NCBI GenBank assembly: GCA_040285825.1
Contig: JAUPSS010000003.1
Location: forward strand, 2,542,001 to 2,606,000
Direction: 5' to 3'
DNA: 64,000 nt
Origin: Eukaryota sp. TZLM1-RC
Lineage: Eukaryota; Metamonada: BaSk clade
The translations under genes and the position numbers were made by a program. Under the pieces are notes generated by a model. That model was not told the origin of the DNA. It worked only from the letters and a program-made list of their open reading frames with translations, and made no database searches. Shown piece by piece: positions 1 through 10,154 of the stretch (the first letter of the stretch is position 1; the number at the start of each line of letters is the position of its first letter).

Positions 1-198
1 AGACTCGATACTTGTTGGATTAATGAAAGATTTAGTAAGCTCAGAGGGAGAGCAAATGACATAAGATCATCAGTTTTTACCGAAATACTAACTGATAAGG
101 TATTAGATTCTTACGAACGTGAGTGGAACTCATAATTGGCACACAGTCTGGAATGCCACGGATGGCTTGATGGTGTGCTGCCTTTTCCTGTTTTTCTT
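1..198 (+). other. Unrecognised open frame running off the left edge
   Basis: Frame 1 is open from the first base to a TAA at 133-135 (44 codons, no start seen), so it could be the end of something that begins outside the window. The peptide is hydrophilic, with no motif I recognise. Bases 136-198 hold nothing I can name. The next features on the minus strand are LTR-retrotransposon relics, so this may be element debris too. Confidence 0.15.
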
Positions 199-740
199 TC
201 AATCTGCGGAAGTTAGATCGAATTTCTTGAATAAAATATAACTCAGACGTCGATCTTTTAATGCTAATAAGATTTTTGCCAGGGGCGACATGTCGGAACC
301 AAAGATCACTTGGTAGGGAGTGTGGTTAGTTTTTGAGAGGTCATCCAGTCTTATGTGTATGCCCTTGTTGTTCATCAGTCCTCGATGACGCAGCAAGTCA
401 GCACCAATGAGAATGGTCTCATGTTCAGGAACAATATTTAACTTGTGTTTCACCTGAACAATCTGGGTAACGCTTCCTAGTCTAATATTTAGGGTTCCAG
501 AAGGAGTACCTAAGGACTATGAGGTCGTGTGTGAGCCGTACATTCAACCTCATCAACTGAATATTTGTAACCACGGGTCCATGATGCAAAACTGGAATAT
601 TCCAGCAAGCTGTGACGTCATCAGTAACGGTGATAACAAGGGAATGACCATTGGGAAATACATCATCCCGAATTTTTGCTTGTACCGAACATTGAAGACC
701 TATTGGAAAAAATTTTTTTGGCAAAACTGTTCAGAAAAGC
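199..740 (-). pseudogene. Degenerate LTR-retrotransposon protease-region relic
   Basis: Two short minus-strand frames (about 199-483 and 482-724) lie directly inside the minus-strand LTR at 741-868. The left one contains ILIGADLLRHRGL, which resembles the C-terminal half of a retropepsin, where an I-L/I-G-x-D-x-L stretch precedes a short beta strand. No D-T/S-G catalytic motif is visible and the two frames do not join without a shift. A gag gene, expected next to a 5' LTR, is absent. I read this as a deleted and frameshifted LTR-element body. The protease call rests on one short motif and is moderate at best. Confidence 0.4.
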
Positions 741-868
741 TGATGGCTGTTGAGACATATCAATACCAGTAAAGAATAAGAATAATTTATTAGTTCACCG
801 GTTCTTATAAAGCCCATCACTAGTGAAGTATACCTAAATGTACTCGACTAATTGTCCACAGTACAACA
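741..868 (-). repeat. Diverged LTR of the A/B retrotransposon family, reversed
   Basis: Read on the minus strand from 868 down to 741, this matches the 137-147 bp LTRs at 20348, 30683, 44174 and 47865. It starts TGTTGTACTGTGGACAATTA and keeps the central CACTAGTGATGGGCTTTATA block and the end near the gag start. It is shorter and clearly more diverged than the other four. It marks a third, older insertion of this family, in the opposite orientation. No target-site duplication can be assigned because only one LTR is visible. Confidence 0.75.
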
Positions 869-1139
869 AAGCTGTGTCTGGCAACTTTATTTCGAAAGCC
901 CTGCCCTTTACTTGGAGAAAACGTCGCCGGTAACAGGACAGACGTTCACGGACGTCACCAATGCGGACATCGAGCTTAAGTTCTGATATAGCCAGACTAA
1001 GATCTTGGTAAGCATGGAACAACACGAGGAATTGTCGATGTCTGAGAAGATTATCATCACTGGCGGTGAGGTCGGACATCTGCAGAGCTAAAGACTCTAA
1101 AGAAACGATAAGAATTGACTTAGAGTCTTGTTGGAACAA
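834..1139 (-). pseudogene. Unrecognised ORF ending inside the reversed LTR
   Basis: A 101-codon minus-strand frame whose last codons (LLYCGQLVEYI) come from the LTR at 741-868. It begins at a TTG, so its true start is unknown. The body is helical and rich in Leu, Arg and Asp, with no motif I recognise. In intact copies of this family the pol stop codon touches the 3' LTR, so a frame ending here could be the tail of an element whose 3' LTR this is, or simply sequence into which the LTR inserted. Confidence 0.2.
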
Positions 1140-1745
1140 GTTCCTTCATGGAAGACACAGAGGAGTATTTATATATATAGGAGGATTTATAATTGCTGTT
1201 CATAAAAGGATGGTTGTGTGTTCATCAAAACAACTGAAGCTTCATGATAACATACATACAGAAATCTTTTCACTGTTTCCCAGAACTCAATTATTGTTAA
1301 CAAACTTCAATCATTATTGATAGTATCATTTCTGTGGAATTGTCCCGGATACATCACAATTGAAGCAAGTAGCTAATCAATAATAACATGAAATCTCAGT
1401 AGATGATGAACACTAACTACCTTTATGCCACTTGACAAACCTTATCCACACGTGTCGTATAGCATTTCGACTTTTCATTTAGGATAGATAAATTGATTGA
1501 ATTTCTAAAAAATCTTAGGAAAACGGTTTGAAACCCAAGTCTGTGGCTAACGAACTCAAAAGTGGTAAATTAGTCATTGATCGCCACCAAAGTGATAAAC
1601 TGATTTTTACCCGTAGTTCTTTGATACATTTCAATTGGAGCTAATGAATAAGTAAGACTTCTCCACTGATAAATTGTTGAAATTCCAGCCAAACATCCAA
1701 GTGTTGAGTCTCTGGCAAAAACTTCGGTGCAACTTCCAATGAAAA
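1140..1745. other. No gene seen
   Basis: AT-rich sequence without a convincing coding frame. On the minus strand there is a TATATATAAATA stretch near 1166-1178 just upstream of the ORF at 834-1139. It could be a TATA box, but composition alone could produce it. Confidence 0.5.
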
Positions 1746-2640
1746 CTTTGCTTCACATCATCTGAAAATCTTGCAAATTTTGTGGATCCAGAGCAAAGCA
1801 GGCCAAGTGAAGATCACTTGCATACAGCTTCCATCTTTTCTTGTAGCAATCTTGAATAGTAGCTCTAAAATCGTCGAGGAACCCTGCATCTTCTGTGTCA
1901 ATTATATCAACAATACTCTGTAATCTAGAATAAACTTGACTGATACATTCTCCATTTTCATTCACAAACTTGATGAAATCATATACTGGACTGCAAATCC
2001 TTAGAATTTGTTGATTTCGCCACATGAAATAAGCATCATAAACAAGCAACTGTTTAATCCCTGTGAACATTCCAAAAGTTCTTCTAGCATCAATACATTG
2101 GTCGCAAATCTTGTGACAGCGGGATCAGTCAGCTCCAACTTGCTATGTTCTCTAAACAATGCCAATAATCTACAATAATTTTTAATTAATTGAATTATGT
2201 GTCTTACATCAGTAACAACGTGGTTGTAGAGGGAAATTTTCATTAGATCTTTCAAAAAAAGATCCAAACAGTGGGCGACACAAAAAATTTTAGTAAATTG
2301 GTTTTTCTGAATTTGTAAACACTTTTCGAGCAGTTTCAATGGGTCTGGCAGAGTCAGTAATAATATTAATAATTGCTCCTTGACCATAACAATTTACTGC
2401 ATTCTCAATGTACTTAACAATAAATTGCCCATTTTCGAAACTTTCGAAACATCAGACTCAACAAATCCAGCTCCTTGAGGTGAAACCAAATCAGTGTTTA
2501 CAATTTCAGGAAAGTTCAAATTGGACCATCATCTGAAACCAATTTCAGTGAAGTTTCGCTAACTAATATTTCGTCAATTTGTTTTGGAATCTCATTTTTA
2601 GATCATTGCAAGGGCTTATTTCTCAAAGGATTATAGGGAA
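1746..2640 (-). pseudogene. hAT transposase relic (DUF659-like region)
   Basis: Overlapping minus-strand frames (about 2390-2640, 2001-2387, 1753-2070) read together like the central and C-terminal part of a hAT-type transposase. An LVSPQGAGFVESDVSKVSKM segment is followed by FCVAHCLDLFLKDLMK, which matches the C-x-A-H-x-L-x-L-x-L-K-D block of DUF659/hAT proteins. Then come TRFATNVLMLEELLE and a final CFALDP. At least two frameshifts separate the pieces and neither end is defined. No C-terminal dimerisation domain or terminal inverted repeats were found. Superfamily assignment is fairly secure; boundaries are not. Confidence 0.55.
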
Positions 2641-2944
2641 TGGACTTGTATTTTCCACTGGAAAGTTCTCCACAAAAATCATTCAAAAAAAAGGACTTCT
2701 TGCAACGTTGAAGGGTATACCACAAACAAAAAACAACTTTTCTTGAGCAGCTGCGCATCTTTTTTGAAAATTTTTATTATAAACTTCCATGAGGTCTTGA
2801 TTTGAATTATCTCCTCGACGTTTGGCACGAGGACTAATGAATTGTAAAGAGTAATTGGTGGGTTAGGATAGCCTTCAATCAGGTATCAGCTCTTCTGGCG
2901 ATACCTAAGTATATCTTATCATCTGTGATAGGGGTTATCATCGT

Positions 2945-3384
2945 TCATCTACAGAGGTCACAGACAGAGAAACAACTGAAGAAATTGGTTGTTCCCGTTG
3001 TATTGACTGCCACTATAAAAATGAAGAATGGCGCAATACGGATATCGATGGGGCACATTCCAATCATGATTTGATTGCATGCCTTGCAGCTCACGCACCC
3101 CATCGTAGATGGTGGCTTCTCCATCATTTAGACGAAATAGAGCTTCTCTACAGTGCTGGAAACTCTCCTAAAAAGATTCTGAAACTTCTACGGTCCCAGT
3201 ATTCTGCTACATCTTCCTTTTCTCTTGAAACTTGTCCTTTCGTCAACAAAAATCTTAACAATTTTGAACAGAAATGGAGTAGAGACCTTTTCGATGGGAT
3301 GTCTGATGTAACCGCTTTATTTGCACATTTGCGCTCCAATAATCATTGGATCTGTCGCAGGCAGTTTAATGACGAAGGTTATCT
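2945..3384 (+). pseudogene. FAR1-type MULE transposase relic, left part
   Basis: The plus-strand frame around 2945-3388 encodes a C-x2-C pair and an HSNHDL motif, typical of the FAR1-type zinc-binding N-terminus of Mutator-like transposases, followed by a helical linker. It is cut at 3385 by the nested MULE at 3394-5546. The right part resumes after the target duplication at 5556 with the catalytic core. A stop sits at the insertion point and the downstream frame differs, so this host element was broken independently of the insertion. Confidence 0.5.
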
Positions 3385-3393
3385 TTAAAATTT
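3385..3393 (+). repeat. Left target-site duplication of the MULE
   Basis: TTAAAATTT, repeated exactly at 5547-5555 on the other side of the element. Nine bases is the usual MULE duplication length. Confidence 0.85.
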
Positions 3394-5546
3394 GGGTCAG
3401 GGACACACCTACCCACTTTTTTGAAAAGTGAAACACACCTACCCACTGCTGAATTTTTTGGTACTTCTGTACCCAATTGTTTTAAGGAAACTTATCCATC
3501 CCGATTTGTTTGATGATGTAATCATGTTTGTGTTTCTTAATTACTTGGTACGTTCACCAAACTCATCTCAAACATCAAATAAACCGTTTATGGACATGTT
3601 AAGCACACGATAAACCTCCCTAATCTCTATTGATCTTCAACTAAGTCTTCCAATGCAGAAGATTCTTCCGATTCACTCCAATCTGAATCATCGCTGCTGC
3701 CTTCTACACCAAACTGCTGGCGGACGAGTGTGAATTCTGGAACTTCACTGTCTGGTATCTCTTCTCCATCTCTTTGTTTCTTCTTTCTCTGCCCTTCTCC
3801 AGCGCGGAACCGTCGTTGACGTGGTCTTCCTCTTTGCCTTACAACTTGTGGTGCTTGAGTTTCTGTCTCTTTTAGTTCAATACTTAGGTCTACTGGCATA
3901 ATTCCCTCCTCGTAAGTTCTGGCATAATTCTCTCTCAAATAATAAAGGTCCACTGCACTCACTATGTTTTTGTCCATATATAAAAGTGCTGCCACCGCAT
4001 GAACACAAGGGTATCCATATTGGTCCCAAAATCCACATGAACAACATTGTTTGCTCAAATCCACCAACCATGATTTTTCATGCTGTGTAACCTTCAGCAC
4101 TGAACCTTACCCTCCCCTGGAAATTGTCACAACTTCTAAACTGCGAGCTTCAACAACAGTGCTCTTCAACTTTGCCCACAATGATTTGCAAACAATGGAT
4201 GTTGTGTTCATCGCTTCAGTTCTTCTTTCCTCAAACCATTTTGTCAGTTTCAAGCAAATTTCGTTGATCATAGTAACAAGAGGCATACCTCTTGCTCCAA
4301 GAAGCCAAGCATTCAAGCTTTCAACTACATTGGACGCCAAATGTCCGTAACGGAGTCCTTCGAAATAACAGGTTGCCCAATGATGTTTTCCAGCCTTTAT
4401 CAGTTTCTCATACACTGGTTTTGATTGACAACGGATTTCATTCATTATGAGATCAAATTCGTCAGTTGTTGTAGCTCTAGCTGCACTCCAAATAAATCCT
4501 GTGAACCTCGCCCCGATATTTTTGGTCAAATGGCGAACACAAAAAGCGTGTTTGGCAGTAACAAAAACAGTAGCAACCGCATCGCAAAGTCCTTTTTCTC
4601 TGTCGGAAACAATGGTGTTGATATCTGAACCATATGCATCACGAAAACGTTGACAAAACCAGGTCCAGTTGTCTTTGTTTTCGGTCGACACTACTGCAAA
4701 GGCCAGTGGATACAAATGGCCCTCCGCATCAATGGACGTGGATGTCAACAACACTTGTTTATGTTTGGTTTTCGAGTGCGTCCCATCCAGAAGAACCATT
4801 GAACGACAAAATGCAAATCCCTTGATTGTACCTTGCAGCGCTATGAAGAGTCGTCTAAAGGTGTCAGTTGTATCCTTTTCAAGATTAATAACACTTCCGG
4901 GGTTTCTTTGACTTAAAAGTTCCAAGTAGTGGTCAAGTTTTTTGTAGCTTGATTCTTCAGTTCCATAAAGACTGGTTTTAATCGTGTTCCGTACCCGCTT
5001 AACAGTGTGCTTGGGAAGTATAAATCCAGCCGCTGTGTTTAAACCCACTTTCAAATGCTTGGAGTTGATGGCAGGATCCTTTTGGATTTTTGTACGAATG
5101 GATGTCAAAGAGGCAAGGTAATCTGTGGAAGAAGGAAGAATCTTGTAGGAAGAAGTTAGATTACCATCACAGGAATGAGCTTTATACCGCTTAACCTTAT
5201 AAGGAGTTGTTGTAGAAGCGGATTTAGGTCGTGTAGCATAGCATTCAAACGTACATCTTTTATTTTTGCAACGAGCATAAATTCTTGTATGTTCAGACTT
5301 TTTGTAGACACAATAGGCACTGCTCTGGACACAATCTAGCCGAATCAGTTCCTTTATGATTTCCATCGAAGCCAGGGAACCGATTTTCAAGAGATAATCG
5401 GTGTCGTTATGTTTGAGAGTTATAGTTGATTCAGCAACAACGGAAGAGGTTGTTGTCATGTCCAATCTGCAAAGAAGTCCTATCAGTAAAAAGGTGGGTA
5501 GACGTGTTCCACTTTCTGCAAAAATGGGTAGATGTGTACTTTTCCC
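3394..5546 (-). mobile_element. Mutator-like element (MULE), near-complete, 2.15 kb
   Basis: Both ends carry related inverted repeats: the left begins GGGTCAGGGACACACCTACC, and the right end reads GGGAAAAGTACACATCTACC on the complement. Each repeat contains two CTACCCA boxes about 30 bp apart. The element is flanked by the perfect 9-bp direct repeat TTAAAATTT at 3385-3393 and 5547-5555, the target-duplication length typical of MULEs. It carries one transposase gene on the minus strand filling 3627-5459. It inserted into an older MULE of opposite orientation (2945-3384 and 5556-6185). The clean ends and long open frames suggest a recent insertion. Confidence 0.88.
3627..5459 (-). CDS. MULE transposase with one in-frame stop
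   Basis: Starting at the ATG at 5459, the frame is open except for a single TAA at 4107-4109, giving about 609 residues. The N-terminus has a MuDR-type zinc cluster (C-x4-C, C and HSC within about residues 55-110). The catalytic core shows the DDE triad: LLDGTH, VSDREKGL and NVVESLNAWL. Downstream lies a SWIM finger (CSCGFWDQYGYPCVHA), then a basic Arg/Lys-rich and an acidic Ser/Asp-rich tail. These proteins cut and join the element ends in the nucleus. The start is chosen because the only upstream in-frame codon is a TTG. The stop separates the catalytic core from the SWIM finger, so the copy is probably inactive unless it is read through or is a sequencing error. Confidence 0.85.
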
Positions 5547-5555
5547 TTAAAATTT
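5547..5555 (+). repeat. Right target-site duplication of the MULE
   Basis: TTAAAATTT, the exact partner of 3385-3393. Confidence 0.85.
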
Positions 5556-6185
5556 ATTTATTACACACCGAACCGCTTTAGATCTGGGAACACGCTATAG
5601 GTTTGTTGTTTCAATGGATTGCACCTATAAAACGAATAAATATTCACTGCCATTGATAGTTATTGGATCAAAGACTTTTCAAAACAAGTCTCTGTTTCTT
5701 GGCTTTGCCTTTGTTAGTGATGAAACCGTGCCTCAATTTCGATGGGTTTTGCAGATCATGAAGAGAGTTTTTCAGCTTGGAAACGACAATCCCGTCTTTG
5801 TTACAGACCGTGATCTTGCTCTCTGTAATGCCCTTGAACATTCATTTGCTTAAAGCGTACATCTCTTGTGCCTTTTTCACATTTTTAAAAATGTAGAGAG
5901 TAAGGCTATGAAGAGTTTTGGTTTGTCAGAAGAATTGACTGAATTTAACTCTCAATTGCACAATTTAGCCTATTCAGAGAGCCAAAAAAATCTTTGATTT
6001 AGTTGGGAATCAATTGATTGATATCGGAATATCATCATTCCATTGTTCAATACATCAATAATCAATGGATACCTAGAGTACACCAATGGGCAGGATACAT
6101 TGTAGATTATTATGTACATCTAGGAGAGCGCACGACGTCAACAATTCAGTTCCTTCATTCTTGTCTCAAGGTATATCTAAAGTCA
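5556..6185 (+). pseudogene. FAR1-type MULE transposase relic, right part
   Basis: Resumes after the nested element. The frame contains MDCTYKTNKYSLPLIVIG (first catalytic Asp region), FVTDRDLALCNA (second Asp region), then past a TAA the HLLCLFHIFKNVE block and, in 6018-6180, NQWIPRVHQWAGYIVDYYVH followed by GERTTSTIQFLHSCLK. This order is diagnostic of FAR1-like Mutator transposases. Where E-S-x-H is expected near the third acidic residue the sequence reads Q-F-L-H, so the catalytic Glu seems lost. The right end merges into the non-LTR fragment at 6166-7005 on the other strand. Confidence 0.7.
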
Positions 6186-7005
6186 TCACGAGAGAGCCTT
6201 CTCTGTGCCAAGCACATTGAATGTCACCTCTTTTTTGACTTTGAGCAAGCTGCATTTCATCAAAAACTGGTTCTAGTCGTATTGGATGATGGGCACTTTT
6301 CAACAAATCATAAATGCAATCACGAACAGCATTGTGAATCATCGACCTCTTCTGAGTGAACTTACTACAAGATAAGACATGAATATAAAAAGCAACTGCT
6401 CCACATTTACAACGATCATTTGTTAAACACTGAGGGGGAGGTAATTTCAAACGTTGTCTCATAATTGTTAAAAACTGGGAATCGGAAAGCAACAGACCAA
6501 AACGGCGAGGTACTTGGTTTATTATGCATGATGCACTGTTGATAAAAGAACCCTTATCGAAAAGAGAGGATTGAAATGTTGCGAAAGAAGAATCACCTGA
6601 ATTGTTGGCCAAGCTAATTTGTTCTTCTAGTGATTCAGCTTTGAGAGCATTAATCAACTTCTTTTGTAGTTTAGGGACAGTTCTCCAAAAATTACTTAGA
6701 TCTTTAGCTTCAACAAAGGCACGATCAACTGTAGAAGCAAACATTGAAAACCAGAGTAGATCAGAGCAGTTATCGAGGAATATTTTGACAAAGAGAGCAG
6801 CACTCGAGTTAGAATTAGTGACTAAATTAATCAAGCTATTAGGGAATCGCACAAAAAATTCAAACAAAAATTTCTTGATGCCTCCCAAAAACGCAGCATT
6901 TGTCAAAATGGATGAACGAGTCAAACCAACACCACCGTGCGAATGTGACCTAAAACAGTGAAGCGGAATATTCTTAATGCTCTTTACACTGAGTAAGTCA
7001 GCCAA
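6166..7005 (-). pseudogene. Non-LTR retrotransposon fragment: linker, CCHC finger, nuclease motif
   Basis: A 279-codon frame clearly related to 25727-26530, 27867-28562, 16622-17430 and 56382-56964. It carries the GGVGLTRSSILTNAAFLGGI segment that follows the RT thumb, QVPRRFGLLLSD, a C-K-C-x7-H-V-L-S-C finger and HNAVRD, then an RGD motif with an Asp 16 residues on (the other copies have x13 spacing, so this copy is slightly degenerate). Finger plus (R)GD...D resembles the restriction-like endonuclease tail of early-branching non-LTR elements. No RT domain remains; the copy is 5' truncated and also ends early compared with 27867-28562. Confidence 0.65.
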
Positions 7006-7339
7006 AAAGTTAAATAGACCACTGTCTTTGCAAAGTTACGTGAATTCTTTTCACTTTCGCTTTCACTTTTCCATTTTTTCCATTACAATTCACTTTTCAT
7101 CAATGCCTCTAACTTTTTGTCTTCTCTCTGACATTCAATCGTTTGATGAATTCCTTACGATATTTTAAATTACGTCATTTTAATCTTTAACGCTTGTGAA
7201 AACTGCTTTATTGCAGTTTCCATCTCCAATTCCTTCTTCTTTACCAACTGCAGGATTTGCTGACTGGTATCTTGAACGTCTTCAGATGACTGGCAGGGAT
7301 TCTTTAAAGTTCGAAATTTCAGAATATCTTCAGGGACCA
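7006..7339. other. No gene seen
   Basis: A 334-bp spacer with pyrimidine-rich plus-strand stretches (TTCACTTTCGCTTTCACTTT near 7050). No reading frame, repeat or RNA motif that I can support. Confidence 0.5.
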
Positions 7340-7756
7340 TCATTCAGGATTCCAGTTTCGTTGTGATTGAGAGATTTTAGCAGAGAATAGTTGAGAATCA
7401 GTGTTAGAGACTTTGCGGTTTCGAGAATTTGCATTAGAAATGTAATGAGGTTCAAGTAGCAGTAAAAGATCTATCAAAGTGATTTCTGGACAGTAGTAGA
7501 TAGGCAAAGTGTCTTCATGAAAGAACTTGTGGGACCCTTTGAACAGAGCATAACACAGGGTAACAGACGTCCTACTATATGCTTCAAAAGGGGTAAAAGG
7601 ACAATATGCTAAAAGAGCTGGTGTTTCAGAAAGAGCTGGAGTCCCAACAGCATTTGGAGTCTCGACAGGATTGAATACCTCTTTGGGTTGCAAAAACATG
7701 TCGTTGTCGTTCACACGTACCTTTTTCATTGGCGTTTCCATCATAAAACCCGTCAT
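7340..7756 (-). CDS. Unrecognised 138-residue ORF
   Basis: An ATG-initiated minus-strand frame. Residues 30-55 contain a short Pro/Thr repeat (ETPNAVGTPALSETPALLA); the rest is mixed, with a hydrophobic stretch near residue 95 (ITLIDLLLLLEP). It lies just downstream, on the same strand, of the gag-like relic at 7798-8995. It might be a shifted continuation of that element, but it shows no protease, RT or zinc-knuckle signature. I cannot assign a function. Confidence 0.3.
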   Translation of the reverse strand: MTGFMMETPMKKVRVNDNDMFLQPKEVFNPVETPNAVGTPALSETPALLAYCPFTPFEAYSRTSVTLCYALFKGSHKFFHEDTLPIYYCPEITLIDLLLLLEPHYISNANSRNRKVSNTDSQLFSAKISQSQRNWNPE

Positions 7757-7797
7757 AAAAGGAAGAAAAAGGAAAACTTAATGTTGAGAAGTGGAAT

Positions 7798-8980
7798 TCA
7801 GCTTAGGTAAAATCCACTGCGGAAGCTATTGCTCTTTTGGATAGCTAGGGGTTTGACTCCGTCAATTAATAGATGCATGAGTTGTTTCTTAGGTATCTTT
7901 AGGTCAGAAATTCTTCGTAGGAGGTGCGAGAATCCTTCAATGTAGTCGAAGTAGCGGTCTTTAGGACTACGGATGTCGATGTTCATAATGCAACGTGAAA
8001 AGTAATGCAGGGCGTCGGCAAGAGAGTGAATCTTAGTAATTCTCAGTAGGAATTTCTAGATAGATTTCTGGGATCTAACGGCATTTCTATCAAACAGAGC
8101 GATGGCTTCCAGCTGATCCTGTTGGATGTAAAGTTGAACATCTGGTGGGCATGGAGGATCTTCTGTGGTTAGTAGATTGCATAAGGAGGAATCATCTGTT
8201 GCTAAGGTATCCAGTGATACCTTAGGTATCAAATAGAGAATCGAGGGAGGACTTCATGTTATCGGGAATATTCAAACGATCGAGTACATTTCGGGCAGCA
8301 GCGAGTTCGTCTTCACGTACGGGTGCTTCCTCATCGGAGCTAGGCAAGTTCTTCCATTCGGAGGTAAGGGCGGAATCGAATTCATGGGATTTCAAGAAGT
8401 AGTTGGATATGCTTTGTATCCAGTAGGCGACTCTGGCTTGGCTTAAGCCCTTCAGGATGGGCGGTGTGTTATACGTATCTCTGACGTACTTCTGACTACG
8501 ACGTTTCAGCTTGCGTCGTCTTCTCCTCGACTCGGCTCTGGAGTCGTCTTCTGAGGAGGATGAACAGTCGGAGCTCTCTTCGCTCGACGGCTCTTACTTT
8601 TTCTTTTTCAGGGTAGCTTTCTTTATTGTTCGGCGTTTCTCGCGCTTTGTCTTTGGAAGGCTTTCTCGGCTTTTTTCAGAAATTTCTTCTTCGAGATTGT
8701 TTAGTTCTTCAGAGTTTTGGGATACAACATAGGGATCTTCTTCAGGATTTTTGTGGCCTTCGTGGCCGTGGCGACGCATCTCCAGCGTGGCAAGTTGCTC
8801 CCTGAGACGTTGGATAGTCTCGGCGTGTTCAGCGGCTCTTTGATGCGTCCTCTGGACATCGGCCTGGTCTTTTTCCGAGAGCTCATCAGGCGTCCGAGAG
8901 GTGTGGTTGGGATAGCCACAATTCGAATTGTTGGCGTTTGGATCCATTTGATAACTAGGTGGAGTTCTAGTTAGAGTCAT
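7798..8980 (-). pseudogene. Degenerate LTR-retrotransposon gag (family D)
   Basis: The first frame (8594-8980) starts MTLTRTPPSYQMDPNANN and contains a Glu/Gln/Arg-rich coiled coil (about residues 35-85) and a Lys-rich end. After a stop, a Ser/Arg-rich stretch and a DSALTSEWKNLPSSDEEAPV segment follow (about 8230-8590). The last frame (7798-7986) encodes RYFDYIEGFSHLLRRISDL...LMHLLIDGVKP, the pattern of the retrotransposon gag capsid helices (aromatic-rich, then L-x-x-L-x-x-G). Several stops separate the parts. The ATG lies about 15 bases after a TGTAATAAAACC stretch resembling the LTR end of family C, hinting at the same ATG-near-LTR layout, but no LTR pair was found. Confidence 0.5.
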
Positions 8981-8999
8981 ACGTAGGTTTTATTACAAG

Positions 9000-9748
9000 G
9001 AGAGAGACAAGAACAAGAATGGAATCTCAATTTCCGTCATTCTTCAACATCGGTACATCTACGAAAAAGTAAAGAGAGGTACTACATATGCAACAAGCAA
9101 ACACTGTTCAACAGTTTAATGACCTCAACTAGGACAATTGTCTCACGTTTTGGCTGTCAAGATGAACAGCTAAAGGCCAATGTGTGGTATTTGTAGTCAA
9201 GAACGGCACAATCGTTCTACATGTTATCAACGTATAGGTAATAAACAACATTGTTACGGTTTACATTTTTGAAGTCGGAAGTTTAAGCATATGGAAAACT
9301 TAAATTTGCACACGTAAAACAATTTCAAAAATACAATCTACAATTAAGTTTTTATCGCAATATATCGAAGAGTGCTGGACACTGTCGAAAAATATATCTT
9401 TCGTTCGTCTGGTATCGATAAGATAACAATAAATAGATATAGTTTTATCGAGTGATAAGGTGTATCGATTGACATTACTTCGTTTACTGTTCATATGTCT
9501 TGGATATTGACAACTAATTTGAACTTATTAAAAAAGAGTAAAGTGTTCAGAAAAGATGATATTTTTTCGGTATAAGTGGATCAACTAACGCAACATAGGC
9601 GTCCAGATTATGTTTGATTAGAATTTTTATGATCTCAGTGTGAAGAAATTACGTAACTCAATTTCTCTTTAAGGAAAAAGGAAAGGAGATTTGTGATCTG
9701 ATATACGTGGTACGAAATAGAACTTTAAATAATCCTCATCTTTTTTGA
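9000..9748. other. No gene seen
   Basis: AT-rich. Several TATCGAT/ATCGAT words cluster at 9358-9475 without a regular period. No coding frame I can support. Confidence 0.45.
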
Positions 9749-10154
9749 TTAATTAGTAGGTTTTTCTAGCTTCAAAAAATAGGTCTTCCGTGTTGGTGAA
9801 TATAGTTGCTCCTGTACTACGGTAGGCGTCCATAGATTTTCGATCGCTATAGACAAGTATGTCTTAAACGTGTTTAAGTGAGGCTTGATTGGAATTAGTG
9901 GATGTAGGTTGGTTTTCCAGAATGCAACCAGAACACCCTTTTCAGTGTTCAAAGACTCTATCACCAGGTTTCCTACAGCATTTGCAAAACTTGTTAGATT
10001 TATTGTTTTGATGGTAATACAAGTGCTTTGATTCATACAATTTTTGAGGCTTCATTGAGTTATAGGAATTGTTTTTCTTGGAGTGAGATGGAATAGTAAT
10101 GTTCAGATCTGTCGTGTGTAGGATGGCTTGGGTTGATCCCTGGACTTCATCCAC
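9749..10154 (-). pseudogene. Weak gag-like relic with a degenerate zinc knuckle
   Basis: The frame 9942-10154 begins MDEVQGSTQAILHTTDLN and ends in FCKCCRKPGDRVFEH, which has the spacing of a CCHC knuckle (C-x2-C-x4-H-x4-C) with Asp and His in place of His and Cys. The overlapping frame 9749-10036 adds SFANAVGNLVIESLNTEKG. A decayed LTR-element gag/pol would fit, but the evidence is one short motif and no relative was found in the window. Confidence 0.22.

Noticed and set aside
3428-3613. 61-codon ORF at the left end of the MULE
   Set aside because: It lies in the terminal repeat and subterminal region; the related sequence at 57982-58125 does not preserve the frame.
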